Shown here: piece after piece, positions 20,867 through 31,133 of the stretch
Layout of the letters: every line of letters starts with the position of its first letter
Numbering within the stretch: the first letter of the stretch is position 1
Origin: Hofstenia miamia
Lineage: Eukaryota; Xenacoelomorpha; Acoela
Length of the DNA: 64,000 nt
Assembly (NCBI GenBank): GCA_004352715.1
Contig: SCFE01000044.1
Location: 2,205,815-2,269,814 of the forward strand
Direction of reading: 5' to 3'
Made by a program: the position numbers and the translations under genes
The notes under the pieces: generated by a model
Database searches by the model: none
What the model was told of the DNA's origin: nothing
The model's input: only the letters and a program-made list of their open reading frames with translations

Positions 20867-22024
20867 TGTAATATCCTCTACCAGGCTTTATCATTGTTTG
20901 TCTACTGTTACCTTGTAACATTAGCTGTGTTATTGCAGGTAAGGATTTACTTGTTGTTACTGCTTGACTAGTTTCTTCTATTACATTATGTACCCTCAAT
21001 TTACTATTCACTTTTCAGCTCAATCAAGATAGCTTATGTGTACCCTACATTAGCTCAGTGCTTACTCAAGACATGGCAACACTTGACTTAATCTTTATTG
21101 TGTAAAAGTGTTATATCTATTTGCAACTGGAAACTGTTACTATTTGTTCATTTAATATTACATGTAGCCATTACTGAAATATATTGGCTTNNNNNNNNNN
21201 NNNNNNNNNNNNNNNNNNNNNNNNNNNNNNNNNNNNNNNNNNNNNNNNNNNNNNNNNNNNNNNNNNNNNNNNNNNNNNNNNNNNNNNNNNNNNNNNNNNN
21301 NNNNNNNNNNNNNNNNNNNNNNNNNNNNNNNNNNNNNNNNNNNNNNNNNNNNNNNNNNNNNNNNNNNNNNNNNNNNNNNNNNNNNNNNNNNNNNNNNNNN
21401 NNNNNNNNNNNNNNNNNNNNNNNNNNNNNNNNNNNNNNNNNNNNNNNNNNNNNNNNNNNNNNNNNNNNNNNNNNNNNNNNNNNNNNNNNNNNNNNNNNNN
21501 NNNNNNNNNNNNNNNNNNNNNNNNNNNNNNNNNNNNNNNNNNNNNNNNNNNNNNNNNNNNNNNNNNNNNNNNNNNNNNNNNNNNNNNNNNNNNNNNNNNN
21601 NNNNNNNNNNNNNNNNNNNNNNNNNNNNNNNNNNNNNNNNNNNNNNNNNNNNNNNNNNNNNNNNNNNNNNNNNNNNNNNNNNNNNNNNNNATAAGAATTC
21701 TAAGTAAAATTCTTTATCAACTCTTACAATAGTTTTAATTGTATTTATAGTAATTTGAAGAGAAGTACCTGTTGATTCAAATTTAAACGTCTGCCAAGAT
21801 GGCAGCTAAAAATAATGTAAGCAACATTTAGTTGAAAATGTTTTTATCAACAGATACAATTATCTCTTTTTTGGCACATGTTATTATCTTGGTTGCAATA
21901 TACAAATCAAACTGAAATAATCACACTTGATCTAATCATAATATTTTTTAATCACTTCTTTTTGATCTTAGTATCTTCTGCAACATTTGCAGCTTATTTC
22001 TGTTTTATTTTGGATGATGCTACA
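20867..22024 (-). mobile_element. nested solo LTR-A with TTAT target duplication (contains gap)
   Basis: Complete minus-strand LTR-A from TGTAATATCCTCTACC to TTGGATGATGCTACA. TTAT precedes it (20863-20866) and follows it (22025-22028). The host LTR reads through with only one TTAT in the uninterrupted copy at 54.09 kb. An assembly gap fills 21191-21690. Confidence 0.85.
21191..21690. other. assembly gap of exactly 500 N
   Basis: Round-number gap inside the nested LTR. Open frames across it are artefacts. Confidence 1.
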
Positions 22025-22512
22025 TTATTGAAGCCAATATATTTTGGTAATGGCTACATGTAATATTAATAAAGCAGCTAGTCATGAAACACTTTTACAA
22101 AATAGAGGCTAAGTTGAGTTGTGTCTTGTCTTGAGTATACACTGAGTTAGGATAGGGTACACATAAGTTACATCATTGAGCTGAGAGGTGGAACTCATTC
22201 ACTTGAAAAGTAGAAGACTGGTTGTTACTTGATTTGGAGATCAGTGGATGCTGAATCACCAACAACTGGAAAGGATGGTGAAACTGGATGTGCAGATCAC
22301 CTTTGGGCAGATGCCCATTATCAATCATTGAAGAAAATGCTGTATGGCTTCATCACCTAAATAATGAATAGTTAAATCTAGTTATGTTACATTAACAGAA
22401 ATTTGAAAAAGCTAAACAGTATCTAGTTAGTAAACCCTACATGCAAATATACAACCAATGTTATAGAGTAACGAAGGACAAACAGTAATAATGGCTTGTA
22501 GAGGATGTTACA
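22025..22512 (+). mobile_element. LTR-A, 3' part of the split copy
   Basis: Continues the LTR begun at 20169 (AAGCCAATATATTTTGGTAA onward) and ends GTAGAGGATGTTACA. Confidence 0.8.
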
Positions 22513-23096
22513 ATAATATAGATATAAATTCCTACATTTGGGTTACCAGCCTTTTTTATAATTACTTATCTTTAGTACATGTAAGGAAGTGATTGATAGT
22601 TAGCTAAATGGAAATAAAAACTCCTATTCATATCCATAACATAAGTGCAGGTTCATGGCTTGGAACAAGGAAACTAGAATCATTCCCATTATGGATCCTT
22701 GCCACTACTGAACTTCAAATGTTTAGCTGAACATCATATTAGATAATCAAACGATAATACACATATAGGAATTCTGAAGAAATTTCTTTATCAATTGTTA
22801 CATTGAATCTCACTGTATTTATAGTTAACTCAAAAAAGTACCAGTTGATTTAAAATTTTAAATTGGTCATCTGCCAATATGGCTAAAAATAATGGAAGTG
22901 AATTCATCACCTTCATTTTGTTAAATTATTAGAATTATAATCAATTTCACTGGTATTTCTTGGTTGCATAATACAAACTAATCTAAGTTGATAATAAAGT
23001 TTTATAATATATTTTTTAATAACATTTTAAATTCAATCTTAGTTTTCTTTCACTGACTATCCTTTGTTAGCAGCTTGATTTGTTGGATAATGCTAC
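22513..23096 (-). mobile_element. truncated LTR-A
   Basis: Matches the inner half of minus-strand LTR-A (compare 62340 onward), ending GGATAATGCTACA. The other half is missing. Confidence 0.7.
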
Positions 23097-23400
23097 ACAA
23101 AGTTGAAATTGTGTCATGTCTATTCTCCACACCACTGTAAACTAAGTTACACATAATAAATTTTCTCTGAGATGATTGTTCTTGAAACTTCATGGATGAT
23201 GTCAAACTACATTACTTGTTGGCTTTAAGACCAGTGCCAGGCAGATGCCCAATCAAATCATATTATATTGACTACATCTAAATAGTGGATGTTAAATTAC
23301 CAAGTAATTTAAGTTATTGGAAGACAGTAAATTCCAATAGTGACTAAAATAGTCATATCCCTTCCCACTGATCAAAATGAGAATTAGAATAAAAGAATTT
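23097..23400 (+). mobile_element. LTR-A 3'-half fragment
   Basis: Carries the GTGTCATGTC, GCAGATGCCCA and CATCCCTTCCCACT-like blocks of the LTR 3' half, diverged. Confidence 0.5.
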
Positions 23401-23429
23401 ATTTTAATGTAATTGGCCTGGATGGAGAT

Positions 23430-24090
23430 TCTACAATACATTTGCTTAGATCAAATAAATATGTCATACTCTTAGTACAACATTTTTTAGGAGCATAACA
23501 ACAACAAACTTGAATATTCCCACAATGAGGATATTACTTAGACAAAAGTTGCATTTCCTGATGGTATTTAGCAGCACAAGGATTTATCAGCATATATAAA
23601 TAATGAAATAGTAACAAATGGTGAAAAATCAAATTAAACTACATAAAAACATGTTGAAATAATTTTTAATAAGAATGCCTATAAGGTTTCAGTATAAAAT
23701 TTGATAAAAAATATGATATTTTACTAGATTTAAGCTCTTAAATAAAACAATTCAATGATCTTAAAAAGACTACAATTTCAAAGCATGTTCCTAGCATTAC
23801 AAAAGGAAGTGACAACATTTTAATTCTTTGCTAAATGATAAGCTATAGCATTTATAATGGAAATTCTAATGACATAGTATTTAATTTTCTTACAAATGAT
23901 TTAGTATCAAGTTATCCATTTACAAAACAACCTTTGCGCAAAATTTTTAACAAAATCAACACAAATGAAATAAGAGAAATAAGAATATACATTATTGATA
24001 GCTAAAATCAAATTATTATCTTAATGATAATCATGTTGATTTGGTATTTTTAATTAAATAAAATAATTTATAAAATTGCAAAAAATGAAA
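23430..24090 (+). pseudogene. Polinton structural (penton-like) protein remnant
   Basis: The clearest part, 23860-24060, reads SNDIVFNFLTNDLVSSYPF-like sequence followed by NEIREIRIYIIDS. This resembles a structural protein often found next to the capsid gene in Polinton/Maverick elements. Many stops. It lies directly upstream of the major-capsid gene, which supports the call. The exact identity (minor capsid/penton) is an inference. Confidence 0.4.
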
Positions 24091-24117
24091 TTCTTTTTTT
24101 CTTATATAGACATGACT
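24091..24117 (+). promoter_or_regulatory. CTTATATA promoter-like motif before an ATG
   Basis: TTTTTTCTTATATAGACATG places the motif 3 bases before an ATG at 24112, though that frame stops after three codons. The same pattern precedes ATGs at 24546, 25886 and 29469. Confidence 0.5.
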
Positions 24118-24170
24118 AAGTGAAAAAAAAATATGAAAACTATTTAAGGGTTAATTTTATTGACGCACAG

Positions 24171-24186
24171 GGAGAGAATGCTCTCC
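24171..24186. other. intergenic hairpin
   Basis: GGAGAG-AATG-CTCTCC, a perfect 6-bp inverted repeat in a Polinton intergenic region. Confidence 0.5.
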
Positions 24187-24444
24187 CCTTAAAGGAAACT
24201 AATTTCAATGAACCCTATGTAACAAACAATAAAAAACACTAAAAGTAACTAATAAACCTATTGAGTTTAGCCTAGAAACAGCAAGCAAAAAGGAATGGAG
24301 ATACAAATGTTTTTAAAAAAGTTTCCCAAGACTGGGCCCATGGAGTTTGACAATATAAGAACAAGATTTTTTAAACTATTGTGAAGCTATTTTCACTTTT
24401 ACATTAAGGAGATAGGACATTCCCAGGATAAATTATTTTCTTAA

Positions 24445-24462
24445 AGAGAACCAAGTTTCTCT
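24445..24462. other. intergenic hairpin
   Basis: AGAGAA and TTCTCT form a 6-bp stem about 85 bases before the capsid start. Confidence 0.4.
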
Positions 24463-24545
24463 GTTCAGAAATTAATTTCACTCTTTCCTAAAGGAAAGGA
24501 ACTTTACCATGAAAAATGATTTTCTTTATTCTTTATATAATAGAA

Positions 24546-25760
24546 ATGACTGACTTCAGAAATCAAACTTTTCTAGAAAGAAATGAATACATTAGATTTG
24601 ATCTCCATACTCCAATCAAAATTACTGTGGCAGGTAATATTTGCAATTAAAACAATTATAATTTAAAAGTTGATAATTCTACAGATATAGTACCTTATTA
24701 TTGGTTAAATGAAATCATAGATGTTAATTTTAAAATAGTTAAACTTGATAGTACAAGATTTGTTGCACCAGATAATTTAATAATTAGTGGTGATGTTTAT
24801 TCACTTTTTAACAGAGTATTTGTGGAATATAATAATAATTCTACTACAAATCTTACAAATTTTTCAAAAGTTGCACATTTACACAATATTCTTGAATATT
24901 CAGAATCATATTTGAACACTGCACAAAATGAATTCTTCTACAAGGACAATGATGATAAAACAGAACTTCTGAAAGATGGAAGTGAAATAAATGCAATTGT
25001 TGATCTCAGTAAAGTTGATTTTTCAGAGTGCTAAGACATAGTATCTTACCTGCAGGCAAGGTTCAAATAAATATTGAATTAGCATAAATGCCAAAGTAAT
25101 AGTTAATCTAGGAAGAAATGGAACACTAGTTGTCACATAATTTTAAATCTTTCTCACACAATTAGCATTCAATCCTAGTAGAAAAAAGATTTATTTCAAT
25201 AGCTTTATAAATAATAAAAGTGTTTTTTAAGAAGCCTTTAGATGCATCTAATCATATAAATCAACTATCAGGCATAGTGAAATAAATAGTTCAATACAAA
25301 AATCTAGATATGCTTTCATCTATTCCATCACTGAAGATACAATTAATTATCAGGGAAGAATGAACTTGACTTTGATACCTTCAATTCTAGTAAAATTTCT
25401 TCAGGTCTGTTAAAATTAGGAAATTATAATTTCTATCCACACATGTAAATTCATTCAAATAGTGAGTTTCTGAGACTTTATACAGAATTTGTTAGATATA
25501 ATAACAGTATCAATAACTTTTCATCAGGTACATTTATTAAATCTTCTGATTTAAAGGAAAAATATAGAATAATTGTATTTGATTTATCTAAACAAAGAAT
25601 TACGTCTCAAAATGCAATCAATAAAATTTGATTTAGATATAGTTTACAAGGTGCTCTGGCAGATCCATTGAAATTCTATGCATTGATTATGTATGAACAA
25701 ATCATATCTGTGAATACAACAGCAAATCAACATTTTAGTGAAGAAGATTTTCTTAAGGAG
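24546..25760 (+). pseudogene. Polinton major capsid protein, decayed
   Basis: About 400 codons with several stops. Readable blocks in order: YYWLNEIIDVNF; NILEYSESYLNTAQNEFFY (24880-24945); INAIVDLSKVDF; GKVQINIEL just after the stop; then EKYRIIVFDLSKQ and YSLQGALADPLKFYALIMY near 25560-25700. This succession is the signature of the double-jelly-roll major capsid family of Polinton/adintovirus elements, which builds the virion shell. The start at 24546 is chosen because a TTCTTTATATA motif lies just upstream, as for the neighbouring genes. The 24822-25034 segment is the longest intact frame. No restored protein is given. Confidence 0.75.
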
Positions 25761-25762
25761 AA

Positions 25763-25779
25763 GGAGAACATTGTTCTCC
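25763..25779. other. intergenic hairpin after the capsid gene
   Basis: GGAGAACA-T-TGTTCTCC is a perfect 8-bp inverted repeat with a one-base loop. A second stem, CTCCC...GGGAG, overlaps it. Possible terminator or processing site. Confidence 0.5.
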
Positions 25780-25885
25780 CACTCTATGGGAGTTTGTTCT
25801 CTGTCATGAAAAATAATTTCACTTTTACTTAAGCATAGTTGTATTACCTGTGGAAAAATATATTTTCTTTTTCCTTTATATACCA

Positions 25886-26340
25886 ATGACAGAGTATATG
25901 AAATATGGCTTAGGCTTAACTAATGGTTAAATAAATAAATTGAAAAAAAGTATTAAAAATTCAAGTCCTATAACTTTAAGAGTTAGTAATAGTAACAAAG
26001 GACTTCCCTTCAATTTCTTTTAACATAAATACAAAGTAACCAGTTAAAAAAAGCTAACAAAATAAATAAATTTTGTGATATTAAAATCTCTACAACACAA
26101 CTTAATCCAATGAAAAAAAGTGTTGGTGCTTTAGCCCCTTTACATATGGCAGCTGCTCCATTAGTAGTAGGAAACCCATGCAGTAGCACCATTAGTCACT
26201 GATGCAATGGGTGCATTAAGAAGAAATGCCAGTCATTAATGTTTTTGGAAAAGGTTTAAAACAAGCAATCCCATCTGAAGGTGTGCCATTATGTCCACCT
26301 AATGTAGAAGGAATCTGATTAAATATAACTAAAGGAAAAA
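25886..26340 (+). pseudogene. Polinton small core/minor-capsid-like protein
   Basis: From the ATG at 25886 (after TTCCTTTATATA) the frame reads MTEYMKYGLGLTNG, then after stops and shifts SPITLRVSN, DIKISTTQLN, KKSVGALAPLHMAAAPLV, and finally GKGLKQAIPS near 26240. The order (charged N-terminus with L-x-x-x-Q-type and IKIS-x-TQL motifs, then an Ala/Pro/Leu-rich hydrophobic part) is that of a small protein encoded between capsid and protease genes in many Polintons. Its role, membrane-active or core, is uncertain. Confidence 0.6.
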
Positions 26341-26374
26341 GAATGTGTGTAAAAAAGTAGTAAGTTGAAATTTC

Positions 26375-26572
26375 AGTAATCCTCTTTCAAATTATGATAT
26401 TTTACAATTTATGAAGAATATTAATACCTTTAGAGGAATCTTTTCTAGAAATACACTAAAAAATCTAGTTTATGAATTATATGTTTGCAATTTAGATCAT
26501 TCCTTAAATAACAGCACCAATTGGATAGCATTTTACTACTTTAGAGAATTTGAATTGATGAAACTTGAGTAC
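26375..26572 (+). pseudogene. Polinton adenain-like cysteine protease, first part
   Basis: The frame reads LSNYDILQFMKNINTFRGIF, SRNTLKNLVYEL, VCNLDHSLNNSTNWIAFYYF. The N-[FY]-D...F-RG-[VI]-F-x-R-[DN]-T-L pattern and the following S-x-H/N-W-[IV]-A-[FY]-Y block are characteristic of the adenovirus-type maturation protease of Polintons, which cleaves capsid precursors. The residue before the Trp, normally the catalytic His, is Asn here, so activity is lost. A solo LTR-B interrupts the gene at 26572 and the rest resumes at 27850. Confidence 0.7.
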
Positions 26573-27849
26573 TGTAGAATCTTGCCAACCTTCATACTAG
26601 TAAATCTTAGCCTAATTTAGGAGCTGCTGTGACAATTGGTTCCTCCTTAAATAGTATGGTAGGTGACAGATTCCAATCTCCATCTCTCTTCTTTCAGTTC
26701 TATTGTTTAGTTGTTGGTGAATTAAACTATTATCTAATCAACTGGCATTGATATGAAACTAACAACTATCCTTTTAGACACAAGACATGAGACAGAGGGT
26801 ACAAAGTACAGGGTACACTACCTGACCAGCAACAAAGCACAACACAAAAGAGGAATCAAAGAATTACGCTACAATGAGTGTGTCCATCTGATACTGAAAC
26901 ATCGATAGAGACACCAACCACAATTCTGATGACTCAGTGCAGTGAAATAGTGTGCATGAATATGATAGTGATAATGTGTGATACCTTACTAATTTAATGC
27001 ATTGATTGTTCTTGTTATTAACAAATTTGTCTACTATGGGAATCTCGCAAACAGGATGCATTAGCTTGTTATAATTCTTTACATATAATAACCCTACATA
27101 TAAATAGTTACATGTTAGCCTAGAGTACATGTGAACAATCAATACAGTCGTGACAAAAAGAATGAATTGGTAGTATGTTGGTCCACTAATAATCATATGT
27201 AATAAATCTTGTACAAGACAGCACAAACTGCTTTCATGATTTCCTAATAGGGCTAGATGTAATAGCATAATGTAATAAATACAGTAGTACAAACAACAAA
27301 TGATAGGAAAGCTAATACGAGTAAAAATCCCTATCCCTATACCTAACCTATGAGCATCTCAGGTAAGCACCAGCTATACACGATGCTCCCGTTAACTGGA
27401 GTTGTGAACCACTGTCTAGAATACCTGAGAGCTCGAACGTTTAGCTTTCCATTCTATTAAATAAAATAACCTGATACAAAAACGTAAAGTAAATCCAGTA
27501 AATTCAATTCATCACCAAAATGATCAATTACACAATTTTTATAGTGAAAAATTAACAAACAATCAAATATTTGACTAGTACCTGCTAATTTCAGTTGTTG
27601 ACAATTTCAAACTCTTTAATTTTCATTTGTCTGCTGATGATGCACTTCTGCCTTAATTAGCATTTGCAATTTAGGTCTAGTGCCTTTTTGCAAAATGAAT
27701 TAATATCAGAAATTACCTCACTATAAATTTACAAATAATTAATTAATCATAATCATATGTTTGTACAATTAATATTTTATTTTAATCTTCAGTCTTAGTT
27801 TCTTCTTCTTTTTTCTTAGTTTGACCACATATGATTAGATTACGTTACA
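26573..27849 (-). mobile_element. solo LTR-B inserted in the protease gene, GTAC target duplication
   Basis: Begins TGTAGAATCTTGCCAACC and ends GATTACGTTACA on the plus strand. GTAC flanks both sides (26569-26572, 27850-27853). The 1277 bp match LTR-B in order (GCATTGATTGTTCTTGTTAT, ACATATAATAACCCTACAT blocks shared with 15.4-15.5 kb). The open frame at 26864-27292 is part of the LTR. Confidence 0.85.
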
Positions 27850-28040
27850 GTACTTTGATAGCTTTGCCTATCTCTATTTCAATGTATTTTTTTAATATTT
27901 AAAGATGTTAAAGACAATATAGTATACAACAGTTCACAGTATCATGTGGATACTATTGTATTTAATTTATATATGAAAGATGGAAGAGATTATTTCTCAA
28001 TACTTCATGATCTTTACAATTATTTTCTAAACTCCTATAT
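27850..28040 (+). pseudogene. Polinton protease, second part
   Basis: Directly after the LTR the sequence resumes with a YFDSF-like motif (the Tyr codon lies at the junction), the block that follows the catalytic region in adenain-type proteases. DNIVYNSSQYHVD and VFNLYMKDGRDYFSI come next in a shifted frame. The usual catalytic Cys segment is not recognisable. Confidence 0.6.
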
Positions 28041-29300
28041 AAATAGTATTCAATAATAGTGGAATATCTGAAGCTACACATTCTTATCAAGTCAATGATA
28101 GTAATAACATAGAAACAGATATCAAGAAGACTTTAAGATAAATATTAAATCATTTTAAAAATATAAAATTAGATATATCAGGGTATAATCATTTCAATAG
28201 AGATTTAAATATATGCAAAAGGAAAATTATAAATGTTCATGAAGGTGAAGAAAAAAGAGACACTATAAACAAACAGCAGATATAAAATCATGCAGAAAAA
28301 GTCTTGGAAACAATGAAAACAAAATTTTACTAATAATTAGGCAATCCCACAATTAAATATGTATTATTGAGTCTATGCAAAATTTCTATTCAATTTTGCA
28401 AGCCAATTACTAAAAACATATAGAATTATTTTTGAGAATAGAATATGGAAAAACATTTGCAGAGAATTACAAACATGGTTTTACAAAAGCTTATGTAATT
28501 TCACAGTTCTCTGAAAAAATATAGTTATGTGGTTGATATAAAATTTGGAAACTACTGGAGCTGCTTATAAAAATAAACTTTTTAAAACTGAAAGGTATGA
28601 GCAAGCCTTAGATTTTCCTACCTATGGCGATAAAGGTTTTCACAAAATTTCAATAGAAAATGGTCATATTTGTTTTAGAGATTCACATAGTTACATTTCA
28701 CCAACAGGAATTTTTATCTTATAAAAAAATCTTTATAATATGTTACAATTACAAAATTATGTATACCATGCCATAATTAATACCTTTGTAAGTTTTAGAG
28801 GTAAATATGTTTTGAGAACTGCTGAGATTTTCTCCAACAAATTGACTTCATTTACTTTACCAAAGGAAGTATGACCTCCAAAAACATTGAGATTTGCATA
28901 GTTTGAGAAAAATCAAAAAATGTTTATATCCAAATTAGTGAATCTAGTGTATTTTCTGTACACAATTTGTTAATAGAAGAAACATTTGTTTCCTTAAAAT
29001 AATATATATTTTGACACAACTGATCTATTTTGGAATGACATTGAATAAATAGTAGTAGTGATGACAGTGATATTATTAAAAGAATGAAATTTGATGCTGA
29101 ATTTAAACTACTTATAATTCTGATTTGTGATATTGTCAATATAAGGTAATTAGTGCACATGTATTCCTTAGAGGACTATTTTAAAGAAATAAGCACAACT
29201 TGCAAATTTGTGCAAATATATTTAAAATTAATTAAGAACATGTGTATAGTTTAGATTATAATAAATTAATATTGGGACTATCTACATCTAATGCTATAAT
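28041..29300 (+). other. decayed coding-like sequence within the Polinton
   Basis: Plus-strand pieces with coding character, e.g. NIETDIKKTLR and NHFKNIKLDISGYNHFN (28110-28200), KTERYEQALDFPTYGDKGFH (28585-28645) and FVSFRGKYVLRTAEIFSNKL (28790-28850). They are separated by stops. I do not recognise them. Their position suggests further Polinton genes downstream of the protease. Confidence 0.4.
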
Positions 29301-29444
29301 TCAGTGTTGTATTTCACATGAGAATGGCTAGTTTTCAGTGTTTGCAAGTGTTGCAAAGCATATAAAATGTATTTGTTTGCAAAATGTGACATATTCTTCC
29401 TAAGACAAATTATTGAAATAAATTTTTTCTTTTTATTAATTGGA

Positions 29445-29468
29445 AAATTTTTGTTTCTTATATAAAAT
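29445..29468 (+). promoter_or_regulatory. CTTATATA motif before an ATG
   Basis: TTTGTTTCTTATATAAAATATG puts the motif 5-6 bases before the ATG at 29469, as in the other Polinton-region genes. Confidence 0.5.
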
Positions 29469-29786
29469 ATGAGTAAAAGAGTTAAAATTGTACATAAAAC
29501 AATTATACTGAAAACAGTAAATAATACCAAGACAGGAGAAAATAAAAAAACTTATGGTGTGCAATCTACAGGTTGTTCTAATTTGAATGAAACAAGGAAA
29601 TGTGAATTAGCTCATCCAAAGGAAGTTATAAAATATGTAGTAGATAAATTTGAAATTCAAAAATTTATTTATCCTAATTTTAACCTTGTGATTCTCAATG
29701 CTTCTTTAGCTTACCAATGTCTTCATATGATTAATCTTGACAATACCATTTCTATGAGTGATATTCTAGATAAATTATACCATTAA
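29469..29786 (+). CDS. unrecognised 105-residue protein, Polinton region
   Basis: An intact frame with a basic N-terminus (MSKRVKIVHKTIILK) and a compact C-terminal half (PNFNLVILNASLAYQCLH, TISMSDILDKLYH). The start is supported by the TTCTTATATA motif just upstream, shared with the capsid gene. No family recognised. It is the only undamaged frame of the element, which may be chance because it is short. After the stop a GLIGSGEECLATLFEY reading continues the coding character to about 29840. Confidence 0.5.
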   Translation: MSKRVKIVHKTIILKTVNNTKTGENKKTYGVQSTGCSNLNETRKCELAHPKEVIKYVVDKFEIQKFIYPNFNLVILNASLAYQCLHMINLDNTISMSDILDKLYH

Positions 29787-29839
29787 ATTGGTTTGATTGG
29801 TTCAGGAGAAGAGTGTTTAGCAACTCTATTTGAATATTA

Positions 29840-30171
29840 ATTTGGAAGTATCCTATGTTGTCATACACATTCAATACTTCACAACAGTTACTGACACTAT
29901 TTTTTTAAATATTGTAGAATCACAGGGGAGATATGACTACTCCAGCAGTACTAGGGAACTCAATTGATAAGCAGAAGGTTGCCAAGGCTACCATTGTAGA
30001 GCAACCTGCATTTTAACAGAAAAACTGAACATTGGTAGTTTGCCAGTTCAATAAAGAAATAGTGACCAATTTGCATGGAATCATGCCAAAACAGTATCCA
30101 TGAATATATCCAAGCTTGCCAAGGTGCTAATTGTGTGTCTCTAGTTTTTAATTTCTAGCTCAAATAAACCA
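29840..30171. other. unassigned sequence before an LTR
   Basis: Plus-strand text near 29940-30110 (SPAVLGNSIDKQKVAKATI, NLHGIMPKQYP) looks coding but is unassigned. It ends where a truncated LTR-A begins. Confidence 0.3.
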
Positions 30172-31133
30172 GATCTTTTGTTTCTGTTAACGCAATGTAA
30201 CTAGATTTAACTGTTCACTATTTAGGTGATGAAGCCATGCAGCAATTTCTCCAAATATTGATAGTGGGCATCTGCCTGAAGCTGATCTCCACATCCAGTT
30301 TCACCAATCCTTAGATGTTTCATTTGGTTGAGTTCAACATCTCAGCTCTATTTTGTAAAAGTGTTTCATTCATTTGCAACCTGAATTGTTACTAGCTGCT
30401 TAATGAATATTACATGTAGCCATTACCAAAATATATTGGCTTTAATAAATGCATTAGTATTGAGCAGCTTCCTAACCTACATTTATAGATTGATACATGT
30501 ACAGTCACCTTATCAGTCATTTATTGGTCATTAATTTGGATCTAAAATAATATTAATATATTTCCTAGGTTTCAGTTATCCAACCAAAGTTAATTATTTT
30601 AGTACATGTATTAAGTGATCACCAGTTGGCTAATCCAGAGAAAAACTCCTATACCTAACTTATGTGCACTTTTGTGGTCTGGCACATGGACTCTTGAATT
30701 GTTCCCTATGATAACCACTACTAAACACCACTTGATTAGCTCAACATCATATTAAATAATCAAACCATTATAGTAGAGACAAAATAAGAATTCCAAATAA
30801 AATTCTTTATCAATTGCTTATAGTGTTTAATTCATATTTATAGTAAGTCCAGAAAAGTACCTGTTGATTTCAAATTTAAACTTTTCTTCTGCCAAGATGG
30901 CAGCTAAAAATAATGGAAGTGATTTTGCCCCCTTATTTTGCCAAAAGTATTTTTATTGACCAATACTAATCTCTCATTTTTGGCAAATATTGTTTCTTAG
31001 TTGCATAATACAAATAAATCTAAATGAATCTGATTGATTTAAATACAATATTTCTAATAATCTTTTCTTTGATCTTATTCTCACTTTGCTCGATGTTTGC
31101 AGCTTATTTTTGGTTTATTTGAATGATGCTACA
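30172..31133 (-). mobile_element. LTR-A, left end truncated
   Basis: Matches minus-strand LTR-A from the TTCTGTTAACGCAATGTAAC block to AATGATGCTACA. About 150 bases of the outer left end are missing. Confidence 0.75.

Noticed and set aside
28924-29160. Minus-strand frame of 78 residues (and 29294-29530)
   Set aside because: Leu/Ile/Ser-rich AT background on the strand opposite to the Polinton; no motif.
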